This document shows, piece after piece, positions 28,054 through 42,603 of a DNA stretch of 64,000 nt. Both the position numbers and the translations under genes were made by a program. Within the stretch, counting starts at the first letter, position 1. Each line of letters begins with the position of its first letter. The stretch is from Labilibaculum manganireducens. GTDB taxonomy: Bacteria; Bacteroidota; Bacteroidia; Bacteroidales; Marinifilaceae. The stretch lies in contig NZ_MVDE01000018.1 of the NCBI RefSeq assembly GCF_002843385.1, positions 54,213 through 118,212 on the forward strand, written 5' to 3'. The notes under the pieces are model-generated. The model saw nothing but the letters and a program-made list of their open reading frames with translations. It was not told where the DNA came from and did not search any database.

Positions 28054-29160
28054 ATGAAAACACGAATTCAGCGAAGGATCAGTTGTCTTTTGCTCTTGGC
28101 ACTCACATTGGGGGCAACGGCTCAAACGAAGGTTGATTATTGTCAGCCGGAATACGTTCGTTCTGTTTTGAATAAGGTGGCAAAATGGCAACTGGATAAT
28201 CCCAAGCGGCGGGCTCCAAACGATTGGACAAACGCGGTGTTTTTCACCGGATTATATGCCGCATGGGAAGTGACACAATCATCATTCATGTACGGGGCGA
28301 TGATGGAAAACGGAAAGTCGACGAACTGGTCTCCTTACAAACGCTTTTTCCATGCCGACGATATTGCCATTTCCTCAACCTACATTGACTTGTATTTGAT
28401 TGAGAAAAAGCAGAAAATGCTTCAGCCGATGATTGATACTTTAGCTCGTTTTGTAAAGGAACCTTACCCGGTAAAAGGGATCGAGCAGATCAAGTATTGG
28501 TGGGCAGATGCCTTGTTTATGGCTCCTCCAGTGTTGGTTAAATTGGGACAGCTTATTGACCGTCCGGATTACTTGAAATACAATGACGAGTTATATCGCC
28601 AGGCTTATGAAATGCTTTACAATAAGGAAGAACATCTGTTTGCCCGCGATTTGAATTTTACGATTAAAAATGATCGAACGGATTTGTTCGAAGCCAATGG
28701 AAAACCACTGTTTTGGTCGCGTGGAAATGGTTGGGTTATTGCCGGGTTAGCTCGTATGTTGAAGGAACTCCCTTCCGATTATCCGGAACGTCCGTTTTAC
28801 GAAAATCTTTTTCGCCAAATGGCTGCCCGTTTAGTTGAAATTCAGCGTGAAGATGGTTTGTGGAGTTCCGGATTACTAGACATCTCTGCCTATCCAAATG
28901 GCGAAGTCAGTGGGAGTGGATTGATTTGCTATGGTTTGGTTTATGGTATAAATTCAGGATTGTTGAAAGGGAAAAAATTTAAAAGAGCAGCTTGTAAAGC
29001 TTGGAAGGGTCTAACAAATTGTGTCAGTGACGAAGGTCGGGTTAACTATGTTCAGGGAGCCGGCGATCGTCCAAGTAACCGTGACTTTTCTGATAATACG
29101 GAACTCTATGGAACAGGAGCGTTCCTGTTGGCTGGTAGTGAAATCTTTAAAATGAAATAA
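28054..29160 (+). CDS. Exported GH105 unsaturated uronyl hydrolase
   Basis: This 368-residue protein has a signal peptide (about 1-23, ending GATAQ) and the (alpha/alpha)6 barrel of GH88/GH105. The family segment YWWADALFMAPPVLVKLG contains the presumed catalytic aspartate. FWSRGNGWVIAGLARML and GYNS-like C-terminal segments match YteR/YesR-type enzymes. It should hydrate and release 4,5-unsaturated uronic acid from lyase products, and pairs logically with the PL8 gene two genes upstream. It is packed between the isomerase gene (6 bp) and GH2 (1 bp). Whether the leaving sugar is rhamnose (GH105-like) or a hexosamine/hexose cannot be told. Confidence 0.87.
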   Translation: MKTRIQRRISCLLLLALTLGATAQTKVDYCQPEYVRSVLNKVAKWQLDNPKRRAPNDWTNAVFFTGLYAAWEVTQSSFMYGAMMENGKSTNWSPYKRFFHADDIAISSTYIDLYLIEKKQKMLQPMIDTLARFVKEPYPVKGIEQIKYWWADALFMAPPVLVKLGQLIDRPDYLKYNDELYRQAYEMLYNKEEHLFARDLNFTIKNDRTDLFEANGKPLFWSRGNGWVIAGLARMLKELPSDYPERPFYENLFRQMAARLVEIQREDGLWSSGLLDISAYPNGEVSGSGLICYGLVYGINSGLLKGKKFKRAACKAWKGLTNCVSDEGRVNYVQGAGDRPSNRDFSDNTELYGTGAFLLAGSEIFKMK

Positions 29161-29161
29161 A

Positions 29162-31633
29162 ATGGAAAAACGAATAACAAAAGGGATCCTAAAAATTAGT
29201 TTGTGTTTCATATTTGCCGTTGTCAGTACAAATCTGATGGCACAAACCGACTCAAATCTTCGCACAAGACTATTCGATGAAGGATGGTCCTTTAAATTGG
29301 ATAGTATCGAATCAGGTCCGGAAAAACCGGATTTCGATGACTCGGGTTGGCGGAAGTTGGATTTGCCTCACGACTGGAGTACCGAAGATGTTGCCATTCA
29401 AATCCCCGATTCGATTGTCGGCCCGTTTTACCGGAAATCTGATGGCCAAACGTTCGATGGATTTACATACGGCGGTACAGGTTGGTACCGGAAATCGTTC
29501 AAATTATCGAAAGCAGAAGAAGGCAAGAACATTTTTATTCAGTTCGATGGCGTCTATATGAATTCCGATGTTTGGATCAATGGTCATCATCTGGGGAATC
29601 ACCCATACGGCTATACGCCTTTCAATTATGAATTAACCCCTTATCTGAATCTTCCAGGTCAGGAAAATGTACTGGTCGTTAAGGTTCGGAATGAAGGAAA
29701 AAATAGCCGTTGGTATGCCGGTTCTGGTATCTATCGTCATGTTCAATTAACGGTCGTGAATCCATTGCATATCGACATCTGGGGTGTAAATGTTACAACT
29801 CCGGAGGTATCGGAAACGTCGGCAAAAGTAAATGTTGCTACAACAATTACTAACGGTGAAAAAAAAGACGAAGACTTTATCCTCTTTACCCAACTGTTTA
29901 ATGCCGAAGGTCATAACGTTGGCAAAGGCGAAAGCAAGGTGACAATAGCCGCAGGTGAAACACTTGAAACCAGCCAGGTGCTGATGGTTGAAAATCCAGC
30001 CCTGTGGTCGGCCGATTCACCCAATCGATATACTGTTCAGGTTGAAATTCAACAAAAAGCGAAAACTGTTGACAAGGTATCTCTTCCTGTTGGAATCCGT
30101 GATATCAAAATTGACGCGAAAAATGGGCTGCTGGTCAATGGTAAACCGGTGCTTTTGAAAGGCGGGTGCATCCATCACGATAACGGATCATTAGGTTCGA
30201 TATCAATAGAGGCCGCAGAAGAGCGGAAGATTAAATTATTGAAGGAGAGTGGATTTAATGCCGTCCGGATGAGCCACAATCCCCCATCATCCGTTTTGTT
30301 AGAAGTTTGCGACCGCTTAGGAATGTATGTGATTGACGAAGCTTTTGATGCCTGGAAGAAAACCAAATTTCAGGATGATTACCATCTCTATTTTGAAGAA
30401 AACTGGGATAAGGATTTGACCGCGATGATCCATCGGGATCGTAATCACCCATCAATCATTCTTTGGAGTATCGGGAATGAAATCCGTGAACGTGCTTCGG
30501 ACGAAGGACTTCAGATTACCCAAATGTTGCTGGATCGGGTAAAAGTGTTAGATCCTACCCGTAAGGTTACCGAAGCCGTTTGTGATTTTTGGGATGCCCG
30601 CAGGACGTATAACTGGGAAGAACACACTCCTGCAATCTTTGACATTCTTGAAGTTGGCGGGTACAATTATATGGATGAAAAATACGAAGCGGATCATGAA
30701 AAATACCCCGATCGAATTATGTTGGGAACAGAATCCTATCCTTCAAAGGCATATGAAATATGGCAATTATTGCAAAAGCACTCTTATCTGATTGGCGATT
30801 TTGTGTGGACGGCTATGGACTATAGAGGAGAAGCAGGATGTGCCAATACGGGATTTATTAAGGGGAAGCAAAGAAAGACATTTGTTCAATGGCCTTGGTT
30901 TAACGCCTTTTGTGGCGACCTCGATTTTGTTGGCAATAAAAAACCACAATCCTTTTATCGCGATGTGGTTTGGGATCGGAGCCCAATTGAGATGATGGTT
31001 CAAAAGCTTGAAGTTCCGGAAGGAATGAGATACTACGTGAACGACTGGGGATGGCCCGATGAGTTGAAAAGCTGGAGTTGGGCGGGTTCGGAAGGCGACA
31101 CGCTACAGGTTCGTGTGTATACCAAAAGTAAATTGGTGAAACTCGAATTGAATGGAAAACTGATTGGAGAACAAGCGATAGCAGACACTTCGATAACAGC
31201 GCTTTTTAATGTGCCTTATCAACCGGGTACATTGGTTGCTAAAGCTTATGAGAATGGAAAAGAAGTATCGTCAACATTGTTGAAAACAGTTGGAAAACCT
31301 GCTGCCATTCGACTGATTGCCGACCGAACGACTATCAAAGCGAATCGGAATGATTTGGCTTATGTTTCAGTCGAAATTGTTGATGCTGAAGGCAATCTTG
31401 TTCCTTATGCCGATGATATCGAGATCAATTACACAATCACTGGTCCGGGCGAAATTGCAGGAGTTGGTAATGGAAATCCCATAGACATATCCAGTTTTCA
31501 GCAGCCTAAAAAGAAAGTTTATCAAGGGAAAGGAATGGTCATTGTCAGGCCAACAGGAATACCCGGTGAAATAATTTTGGAAGCCATAGCCGCCGGCATG
31601 GATAAAGATCGGGTAAAAATAACATTACATTAA
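29162..31633 (+). CDS. Exported GH2 glycosidase, probable beta-galactosidase (copy 2)
   Basis: This 823-residue protein has a signal peptide (about 1-29, ending NLMAQ) and the same GH2, DUF4982-like and Ig-like domain order as the genes at 22482 and 55393. The acid/base is in IGNEIRER (E440) and the nucleophile in GTESYPS (E524). Segments such as VYMNSDVWINGHHLGN and KKPQSFYRDVVWDRSPIEM are shared with the paralogues. Its start overlaps almost completely with the preceding stop (1-bp gap), indicating translational coupling. Three related but diverged GH2 enzymes suggest different galactosidic or uronic linkages in one substrate, which is inference. Confidence 0.88.
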   Translation: MEKRITKGILKISLCFIFAVVSTNLMAQTDSNLRTRLFDEGWSFKLDSIESGPEKPDFDDSGWRKLDLPHDWSTEDVAIQIPDSIVGPFYRKSDGQTFDGFTYGGTGWYRKSFKLSKAEEGKNIFIQFDGVYMNSDVWINGHHLGNHPYGYTPFNYELTPYLNLPGQENVLVVKVRNEGKNSRWYAGSGIYRHVQLTVVNPLHIDIWGVNVTTPEVSETSAKVNVATTITNGEKKDEDFILFTQLFNAEGHNVGKGESKVTIAAGETLETSQVLMVENPALWSADSPNRYTVQVEIQQKAKTVDKVSLPVGIRDIKIDAKNGLLVNGKPVLLKGGCIHHDNGSLGSISIEAAEERKIKLLKESGFNAVRMSHNPPSSVLLEVCDRLGMYVIDEAFDAWKKTKFQDDYHLYFEENWDKDLTAMIHRDRNHPSIILWSIGNEIRERASDEGLQITQMLLDRVKVLDPTRKVTEAVCDFWDARRTYNWEEHTPAIFDILEVGGYNYMDEKYEADHEKYPDRIMLGTESYPSKAYEIWQLLQKHSYLIGDFVWTAMDYRGEAGCANTGFIKGKQRKTFVQWPWFNAFCGDLDFVGNKKPQSFYRDVVWDRSPIEMMVQKLEVPEGMRYYVNDWGWPDELKSWSWAGSEGDTLQVRVYTKSKLVKLELNGKLIGEQAIADTSITALFNVPYQPGTLVAKAYENGKEVSSTLLKTVGKPAAIRLIADRTTIKANRNDLAYVSVEIVDAEGNLVPYADDIEINYTITGPGEIAGVGNGNPIDISSFQQPKKKVYQGKGMVIVRPTGIPGEIILEAIAAGMDKDRVKITLH

Positions 31634-31640
31634 GTAGACT

Positions 31641-33356
31641 ATGATGAATAAATATATTGTTGCATTTGCATCTGTTTTAATGCTGTTGTTCACGGCTGAG
31701 GCTCGTGCCCAACAGCGAACTTTTTGTAACCCGATGAATCTGAATTACAGGTTCTGGTCTTCCTCGCGAGAAGCGGCAGACCCTGCAATGATCATGTATA
31801 AAGGGAATTACTTTTTATTTGCTTCTCGTTCTGGTGGATATTGGTATTCGGTCGATATGCTGGACTGGAAATATGTACGAACAGAAACTCTTCCGATCTT
31901 AAAATATGCGCCGGGTGTAATTGCCATCAACGATACGGTTTATTATTTGGCTTCTTCACGAATGAAAGATTATATTTATTATACAACAAATCCTTTTGAA
32001 GATGATTGGAAGAGAATGGATAAAAAACTCCCGATGGATGTTTGGGATCCTCAATTCTTTCAGGATGATGATGGTAAAGTTTATTTATACTGGGGGTGTT
32101 CCAATAAAGAAACAGAGCCAATAAGGGTGGTTGAACTGGATGAAAACATGCAACCAAAAACAGAACCGGTGATATGTATCCGTCATAACCCTGACGAGTA
32201 TGGATGGGAAGTGTTCGGCGCAAAAAATGAAACAGGAGAGAATGGGTATAATGAGGGACCATGGATGACAAAATATAAGGGGAAATATTATCTCCAATAT
32301 GCTTCAAACGGAACCGAGTTTAAAACTTATGCTGATGGAGTTTATACTGCCGACTCTCCTATAGGACCTTTTAAATATGAAACTTACAGCCCATTCTCCT
32401 ATAAACCGGGTGGATTTATAGGAGGTGCCGGGCATAGTGCTACAATTCAAGATAGATATGGAAATTACTGGCATGTGACGAGTTTAAGTATTGGAATGCG
32501 AGGGAATTTTGAGCGTCGTTTGGGCTTGTTTCCCGCAAGTTTCGATAAAGAAGGGGTGTTACGTACCTACACTGCTTTTGGCGATTATCCTACGATAATA
32601 CCATCCGGTAAAATGAACCCAAAAAAAGAAAGTCTTTTTACAGGCTGGATGTTATTGTCCTACAATAAAAAAGCTAGCGCCTCTTCTTTTTTGGAGCAAT
32701 ATCCGGTTATGGATGCTTTTGATGAAAATGTAAAAACCTGGTGGTCCGCCAAGACTGGGAATAAAGGCGAATGGCTTAGTGTGGAATTGGATGACAAAGT
32801 AACTGCAATTAAAGCTATTCAGATCAATTTTGCCGATCATGAAGCATTACTAAATCCAGATAGCACAAACATATACGCTTATCGGGTGTGGGCATCGATC
32901 GACGGGAAGAATTGGGAAGTAGTGGTTGACAAGAGCAATAATGCGAGAGATGCTTGTCATGATTACATTGAGTTTGCAAAACCAGTGAAAGCTAAATACA
33001 TCAAGATTGAAAATGTGAAAGATGTACCCGGTGATGGTAAATTTTCAGTTTTCGATTTACGGATTTTTGGAATGCAAAAAGGCAAAAAGCCGAAAAAGAT
33101 TAATGAATTCGAAGTTAAGCGCGATTATGACAATTCCCGAAAGGCTTTGGTGAAATGGACCCTTGATGATTCTGCTACTGGATATGTAGTTAATTATGGA
33201 ACAGCCAGCGACAAGCTATACACCTCAGTCATGGTATACGGGCAGGATTCAGTACAACTTACAGGTCTAAATAAAAGAGTGAGTTATTATTTCAGTATTG
33301 ATGCATTTAATGAAGCAGGTATAACTAATGGCACTAAAAAGATAGAGGTAGAATAG
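31641..33356 (+). CDS. Exported GH43 enzyme with F5/8-type C and FN3 domains (copy 1)
   Basis: This 571-residue protein has a signal peptide (about 1-24, ending ARAQ). A five-bladed GH43 propeller fills residues 25-320. Catalytic candidates are D in SREAADPAM (base), D in MDVWDPQFF (pKa modulator) and E in YNEGPWMTKY (acid). A discoidin/F5/8-type C domain follows (about 340-475) and a fibronectin-III domain closes the protein (about 485-570). GH43 enzymes cleave alpha-L-arabinofuranosides, beta-xylosides or beta-1,3-galactans. A paralogue with the same domain order is at 42604, with similar GGYWYS and YADGVY segments. It lies 7 bp after GH2; a second ATG three bases later is an equally possible start. 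Confidence 0.87.
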   Translation: MMNKYIVAFASVLMLLFTAEARAQQRTFCNPMNLNYRFWSSSREAADPAMIMYKGNYFLFASRSGGYWYSVDMLDWKYVRTETLPILKYAPGVIAINDTVYYLASSRMKDYIYYTTNPFEDDWKRMDKKLPMDVWDPQFFQDDDGKVYLYWGCSNKETEPIRVVELDENMQPKTEPVICIRHNPDEYGWEVFGAKNETGENGYNEGPWMTKYKGKYYLQYASNGTEFKTYADGVYTADSPIGPFKYETYSPFSYKPGGFIGGAGHSATIQDRYGNYWHVTSLSIGMRGNFERRLGLFPASFDKEGVLRTYTAFGDYPTIIPSGKMNPKKESLFTGWMLLSYNKKASASSFLEQYPVMDAFDENVKTWWSAKTGNKGEWLSVELDDKVTAIKAIQINFADHEALLNPDSTNIYAYRVWASIDGKNWEVVVDKSNNARDACHDYIEFAKPVKAKYIKIENVKDVPGDGKFSVFDLRIFGMQKGKKPKKINEFEVKRDYDNSRKALVKWTLDDSATGYVVNYGTASDKLYTSVMVYGQDSVQLTGLNKRVSYYFSIDAFNEAGITNGTKKIEVE

Positions 33357-33414
33357 TGCAACGATGTTGGTATCTCGGATATTTTAAAATTGACTATTAT
33401 AAACATAATTCAAC

Positions 33415-34722
33415 ATGAAGCAAAAGTTAAGCATATTCTTATTGTCTGTTTTAGTTAGCATAGCTGCTAAAGCTCAAAATCCCATTATTGGAGATATTGG
33501 GATCTCAGATGGCCATATTCGCGTCTTTAACGATACTGTTTTCTTGTACTGTGGGCATGATTTTAGCAAAAAGGATACAACCTGGGTCATGAAAGACTGG
33601 CGGATTTTTTCAACAACAGATCTCGTCCACTGGACTCAGCGGGGAGTTGTTTTGCCAAAAGATAATTACATGGACGATAACAGCACCGATTGTTGGGCAG
33701 GGGATGCAGCCCAGCGTAACGGGAAATACTATTTTTATTTTTCTGATAATATTCGAAGTATTGGTGTAATGGAGTCGGATTCTCCGGCAGGGCCATTTAA
33801 AGATGCACTTGGGAAACCATTGGTGGCACCGATGCACGACCCGACAATTTTTATTGATAATGATGAGAACAGAACTCCCTATATAGTCTATGGCAGTAAA
33901 GATGGAGGCGGTTATCATATCGCTGAACTAAATGCTGATATGATTTCATTGGTTGAGAAACCTAGGCTGATTATAATAAATGGTCCGGAATGGGAGCGTG
34001 CACCAGGATGGCAAGATAAGAATTACCTCTTTAAATATCAGGATACTTATTATCTTAGTTGGGGTAATAAGTATGCGACTTCAAAAAATGTTTATGGTCC
34101 CTATGAGTGTAAGGGGAAAGTTGGACGCGGCTATAAGTTGGGAGCTTTGGCGCATAGCTGCTTTTTTGAATGGAAAGGTCAGTTTTATCATATGTGGTGT
34201 TATTACCAGGATATGGCCTATAAATATCGTGAAACAATCATTACCTACTGTCACATTGGAGATGATGGATTGGTCGTAACCGATACCGATTTTCTGGATG
34301 AGCATTTCTCTAATGGCATGGGACAATACAATGCAGGCTGGCCTAAAATTGAAGCAGAGTGGTTTTACGAAGTGTCAGGAGATATTCGTAAGCGAGGAAA
34401 TAAACCGGATGGATATTATTTGGGCGATATCAGGGACGGCAATTGGGTGCGATTCGCGAATATGACATTTGATGAAAAAAAAAATACACTTGTTGCTCGA
34501 ATGTCAACTGAAGGTAAAAGCGGTAGACTTGAGGTGAGAGTTGGCTCTCCAGAAGGAAGAATGTTGGGCAAAGTTGCATTACCGGAAGCTGTTACACCTA
34601 ATTCTTTTCAGGAAATTGCTTGTGAGCTGGATCAGTTCGTCGGTAAAACCGATGTCTACTTCGTGTTTAAGGGAGATAAGAACGCGACAATGAGTTTAGA
34701 CTGGGTAAAATTTGAAAACTGA
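33415..34722 (+). CDS. Exported GH43 enzyme with C-terminal CBM6-like domain
   Basis: This 435-residue protein has a signal peptide (about 1-20, ending AKAQ), a GH43 propeller and a C-terminal CBM6-like beta-sandwich (about 315-435, with GDIRDGNWVRFANMTF and MSLDWVKFEN). The propeller base region reads GISDGHIRVFND, with DG instead of the more usual DP. The pKa-modulating aspartate is in MHDPTIF and the acid is probably the glutamate in EWERAPG, although this position is less certain. The family suggests arabinofuranosidase, xylosidase or galactanase action. It is separated by 58 bp from the GH43 gene before it and by 36 bp from GH78 after it. Confidence 0.84.
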   Translation: MKQKLSIFLLSVLVSIAAKAQNPIIGDIGISDGHIRVFNDTVFLYCGHDFSKKDTTWVMKDWRIFSTTDLVHWTQRGVVLPKDNYMDDNSTDCWAGDAAQRNGKYYFYFSDNIRSIGVMESDSPAGPFKDALGKPLVAPMHDPTIFIDNDENRTPYIVYGSKDGGGYHIAELNADMISLVEKPRLIIINGPEWERAPGWQDKNYLFKYQDTYYLSWGNKYATSKNVYGPYECKGKVGRGYKLGALAHSCFFEWKGQFYHMWCYYQDMAYKYRETIITYCHIGDDGLVVTDTDFLDEHFSNGMGQYNAGWPKIEAEWFYEVSGDIRKRGNKPDGYYLGDIRDGNWVRFANMTFDEKKNTLVARMSTEGKSGRLEVRVGSPEGRMLGKVALPEAVTPNSFQEIACELDQFVGKTDVYFVFKGDKNATMSLDWVKFEN

Positions 34723-34758
34723 TGGATATAAACAGTCCGGGATTCTGAAAAGGCTCAT

Positions 34759-40112
<5,354 letters not shown>

Positions 40113-40189
40113 TGTTGAATTCTTTTTGGGGTGATACAAGGTTCTTAATATATAGTGAATCATGAATATGTATGTTTGTTAATTAGTAT

Positions 40190-42598
40190 ATGAAAAATAT
40201 AGAGAAATATTACAGGTCGAGAAACTTTGTTCAATTGACAGTTGTTTTAATAAATTTATTTTTGTCTGTTTCAACAAATGCTCAGATAGTGGATGAAATC
40301 TACTTGCAAAAAAAGTGGAAAGCAAAATGGATTAGTGTGCCAGATATTAATCCATCCGGTTATGGTGTCTATTTATTTCGGAAAAATTTTGATTTGGAAA
40401 ACATACCAGAAACATTTCCGGTGTATGTATCCGGAGATAACAGATACATGCTCTTTGTCAATCAGAAATTGGTTTCGATGGGCCCTGCACGAGGAGATGT
40501 TTCACATTGGAACTATAAACAAGTTGATTTAGCACCTTTTCTACAGTCTGGGAAAAATATTGTTGCAGCGAAAGTCTGGAATGAAGGGGAGTTCCGTCCT
40601 GAAGCCAATATGACTTTTCAAACGGGTTTTATTTTGCAAGGAGGAATTCGGGAGGCCCGTGCGCTGAACACCGATAAATCGTGGCAATGTATACAAGACA
40701 CAAGTTATACTCCAATTGAAATCAATTTGCCTTCAACTTCGTACAGGGCCGGTCCTGGTGAATTGGTCGATATGAATAAGCAAATACATGCCTGGAGCGA
40801 ATTAGATTTTGAAGATAGTTCCTGGGTAAATGCAAATGAAATTACCAAAGGCTATCCAAAGGATATGATTGGGTATGGCAGTGCTTATGGTTGGTTACTG
40901 ATTCCTTCAAAATTACCTCAAATGGAGATGAAGCTACAGCGTATCCCCAAGCTGGTTAAAGCTGAAGGAGTGAAAGTTTTAGGATCCTTTCCTGCTAAAC
41001 CAAGTTCAATTACGATTCCTGCTAAAACGACCGCTACGCTTTTGCTCGATCAAACATTCCTGACTAATGCCTATCCAACGCTCATTTTCAGTGAGGGAAA
41101 GCATGCTGAAATTATATTAGAGTATGCTGAAGCTCTATTTGAATCCCTCCCTTTTGAAAAAGGTAATAGAGATGAGGTAGAAGGTAAAATAATGAAAGGA
41201 AGATATGATTGTATTATTTCAAATGGGACAAAAGATCAGCAGTTTACCTCACTTTCATGGAGAACATTTCGTTATTTACAAATAAAAGTAACTACCGGAA
41301 CCAGCCCATTGGTGATCAATGATATCTATGGGAATTTTACAGGATATCCCTTTGAGCTGAAAGCAAAACTTGAAACAGATCGACCCGATCTGCAAAAAAT
41401 AATGGAGATTGGCTGGCGCACTGCCAGGCTATGTGCCACCGAAACCTACATGGACTGCCCATATTATGAACAATTACAATATGTTGGAGATACCCGCATT
41501 CAAGGTTTAATTTCGTTGTATAATACAGGAGACGATCGCTTGTTACGAAATGCGATCAATATTTTAGATTATTCCAGAGTTCCTGAAGGCCTCACTCTTG
41601 CAAGGTATCCGGCCAATAATCCAATGATTATTTCGCCATTTTCGATTTGGTATATAGCCATGCTCCATGACTATATGATGTATGGCAATGATGAGAATTT
41701 TATTAAAGATAAACTTGCCGGGGTCAGGCAGGTTATGGCTTATTATGAAAAGTATCAACAACCTGATGGCTCTCTTAAAAATCTGCCTGGATGGATTTTT
41801 ACGGATTGGGTAAAAGTGCCTGATTGGTTTATGGGATGCCGGTCTTATGGAGAGGATGGGAATTCAGCATTGATCGATCTTCAACTTGTATATGCCTATC
41901 AGTGTGCTGCCGATTTGGAGGAAGAAGTGGGAATGGCAGCTTTTTCCGAGTTGTACCGGGAGAAAGCTGAATTGTTGAAACACACGATTCGGAGTAAATA
42001 TTGGGACAGTAGCAAAAAACTTTTTGCTGATAGGTCGGAGAAAGATCTTTTTTCACAGCACACTAATTCACTGGCGATAATAACAGGAACAGCTTCGAAA
42101 GAAGAATCCCGATTGATTGCCGAGCAGCTGCTGGCTGATTCAACTTTGGCGCCTGCTTCAATTTATTTTAAGTTTTACTTGCATCAAGCATTAACGAAGG
42201 CGGGCTTAGGTGATGGTTATCTCAATTGGTTGGATACCTGGCGTGAAAATATGGACATGGGCTTAACAACTTGGGGAGAAACTTCTGAGGTTAATGAAAC
42301 TCGATCCGATTGTCACGCTTGGGGCGCAAGTCCGAACATCGAATTTTTCAGGACAGTACTTGGAATAGACAGCGATGCTCCCGGATTTACAAAAGTGAAG
42401 ATCGAACCTCACTTGGGTAAGCTGACCGAAATTGGAGGAGAAATGCCGCATCCCTATGGAATAATAAAAGTGAATTATTCATTACTCAAAAATAGCTTGA
42501 AGGCTGACATTGTTCTCCCATCCAATACAAGTGGTCGGTTTATTTGGAAAGGTAAGGAGATCTTGTTAAATGAAGGAGAAAATCATTTGAAACTATAA
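40190..42598 (+). CDS. Exported GH78 alpha-L-rhamnosidase (copy 2)
   Basis: This 802-residue protein has a signal peptide (about 1-34, ending STNAQ). N-terminal beta-sandwich domains (RKNFDL..., SGDNRYMLFVN...) precede the (alpha/alpha)6 catalytic barrel. Family motifs are CATETYMDCPYYEQLQYVGD (general acid region) and TTWGETSEVNETRSDCHAWG. A closing beta domain contains PGFTKVKIEP. It is larger and more canonical than the GH78 gene at 34759 and is probably a rhamnosidase with a different linkage or position. It begins 77 bp after the LacZ-like gene and ends just before the GH43 gene. Confidence 0.88.
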   Translation: MKNIEKYYRSRNFVQLTVVLINLFLSVSTNAQIVDEIYLQKKWKAKWISVPDINPSGYGVYLFRKNFDLENIPETFPVYVSGDNRYMLFVNQKLVSMGPARGDVSHWNYKQVDLAPFLQSGKNIVAAKVWNEGEFRPEANMTFQTGFILQGGIREARALNTDKSWQCIQDTSYTPIEINLPSTSYRAGPGELVDMNKQIHAWSELDFEDSSWVNANEITKGYPKDMIGYGSAYGWLLIPSKLPQMEMKLQRIPKLVKAEGVKVLGSFPAKPSSITIPAKTTATLLLDQTFLTNAYPTLIFSEGKHAEIILEYAEALFESLPFEKGNRDEVEGKIMKGRYDCIISNGTKDQQFTSLSWRTFRYLQIKVTTGTSPLVINDIYGNFTGYPFELKAKLETDRPDLQKIMEIGWRTARLCATETYMDCPYYEQLQYVGDTRIQGLISLYNTGDDRLLRNAINILDYSRVPEGLTLARYPANNPMIISPFSIWYIAMLHDYMMYGNDENFIKDKLAGVRQVMAYYEKYQQPDGSLKNLPGWIFTDWVKVPDWFMGCRSYGEDGNSALIDLQLVYAYQCAADLEEEVGMAAFSELYREKAELLKHTIRSKYWDSSKKLFADRSEKDLFSQHTNSLAIITGTASKEESRLIAEQLLADSTLAPASIYFKFYLHQALTKAGLGDGYLNWLDTWRENMDMGLTTWGETSEVNETRSDCHAWGASPNIEFFRTVLGIDSDAPGFTKVKIEPHLGKLTEIGGEMPHPYGIIKVNYSLLKNSLKADIVLPSNTSGRFIWKGKEILLNEGENHLKL

Positions 42599-42603
42599 AT
42601 GTG

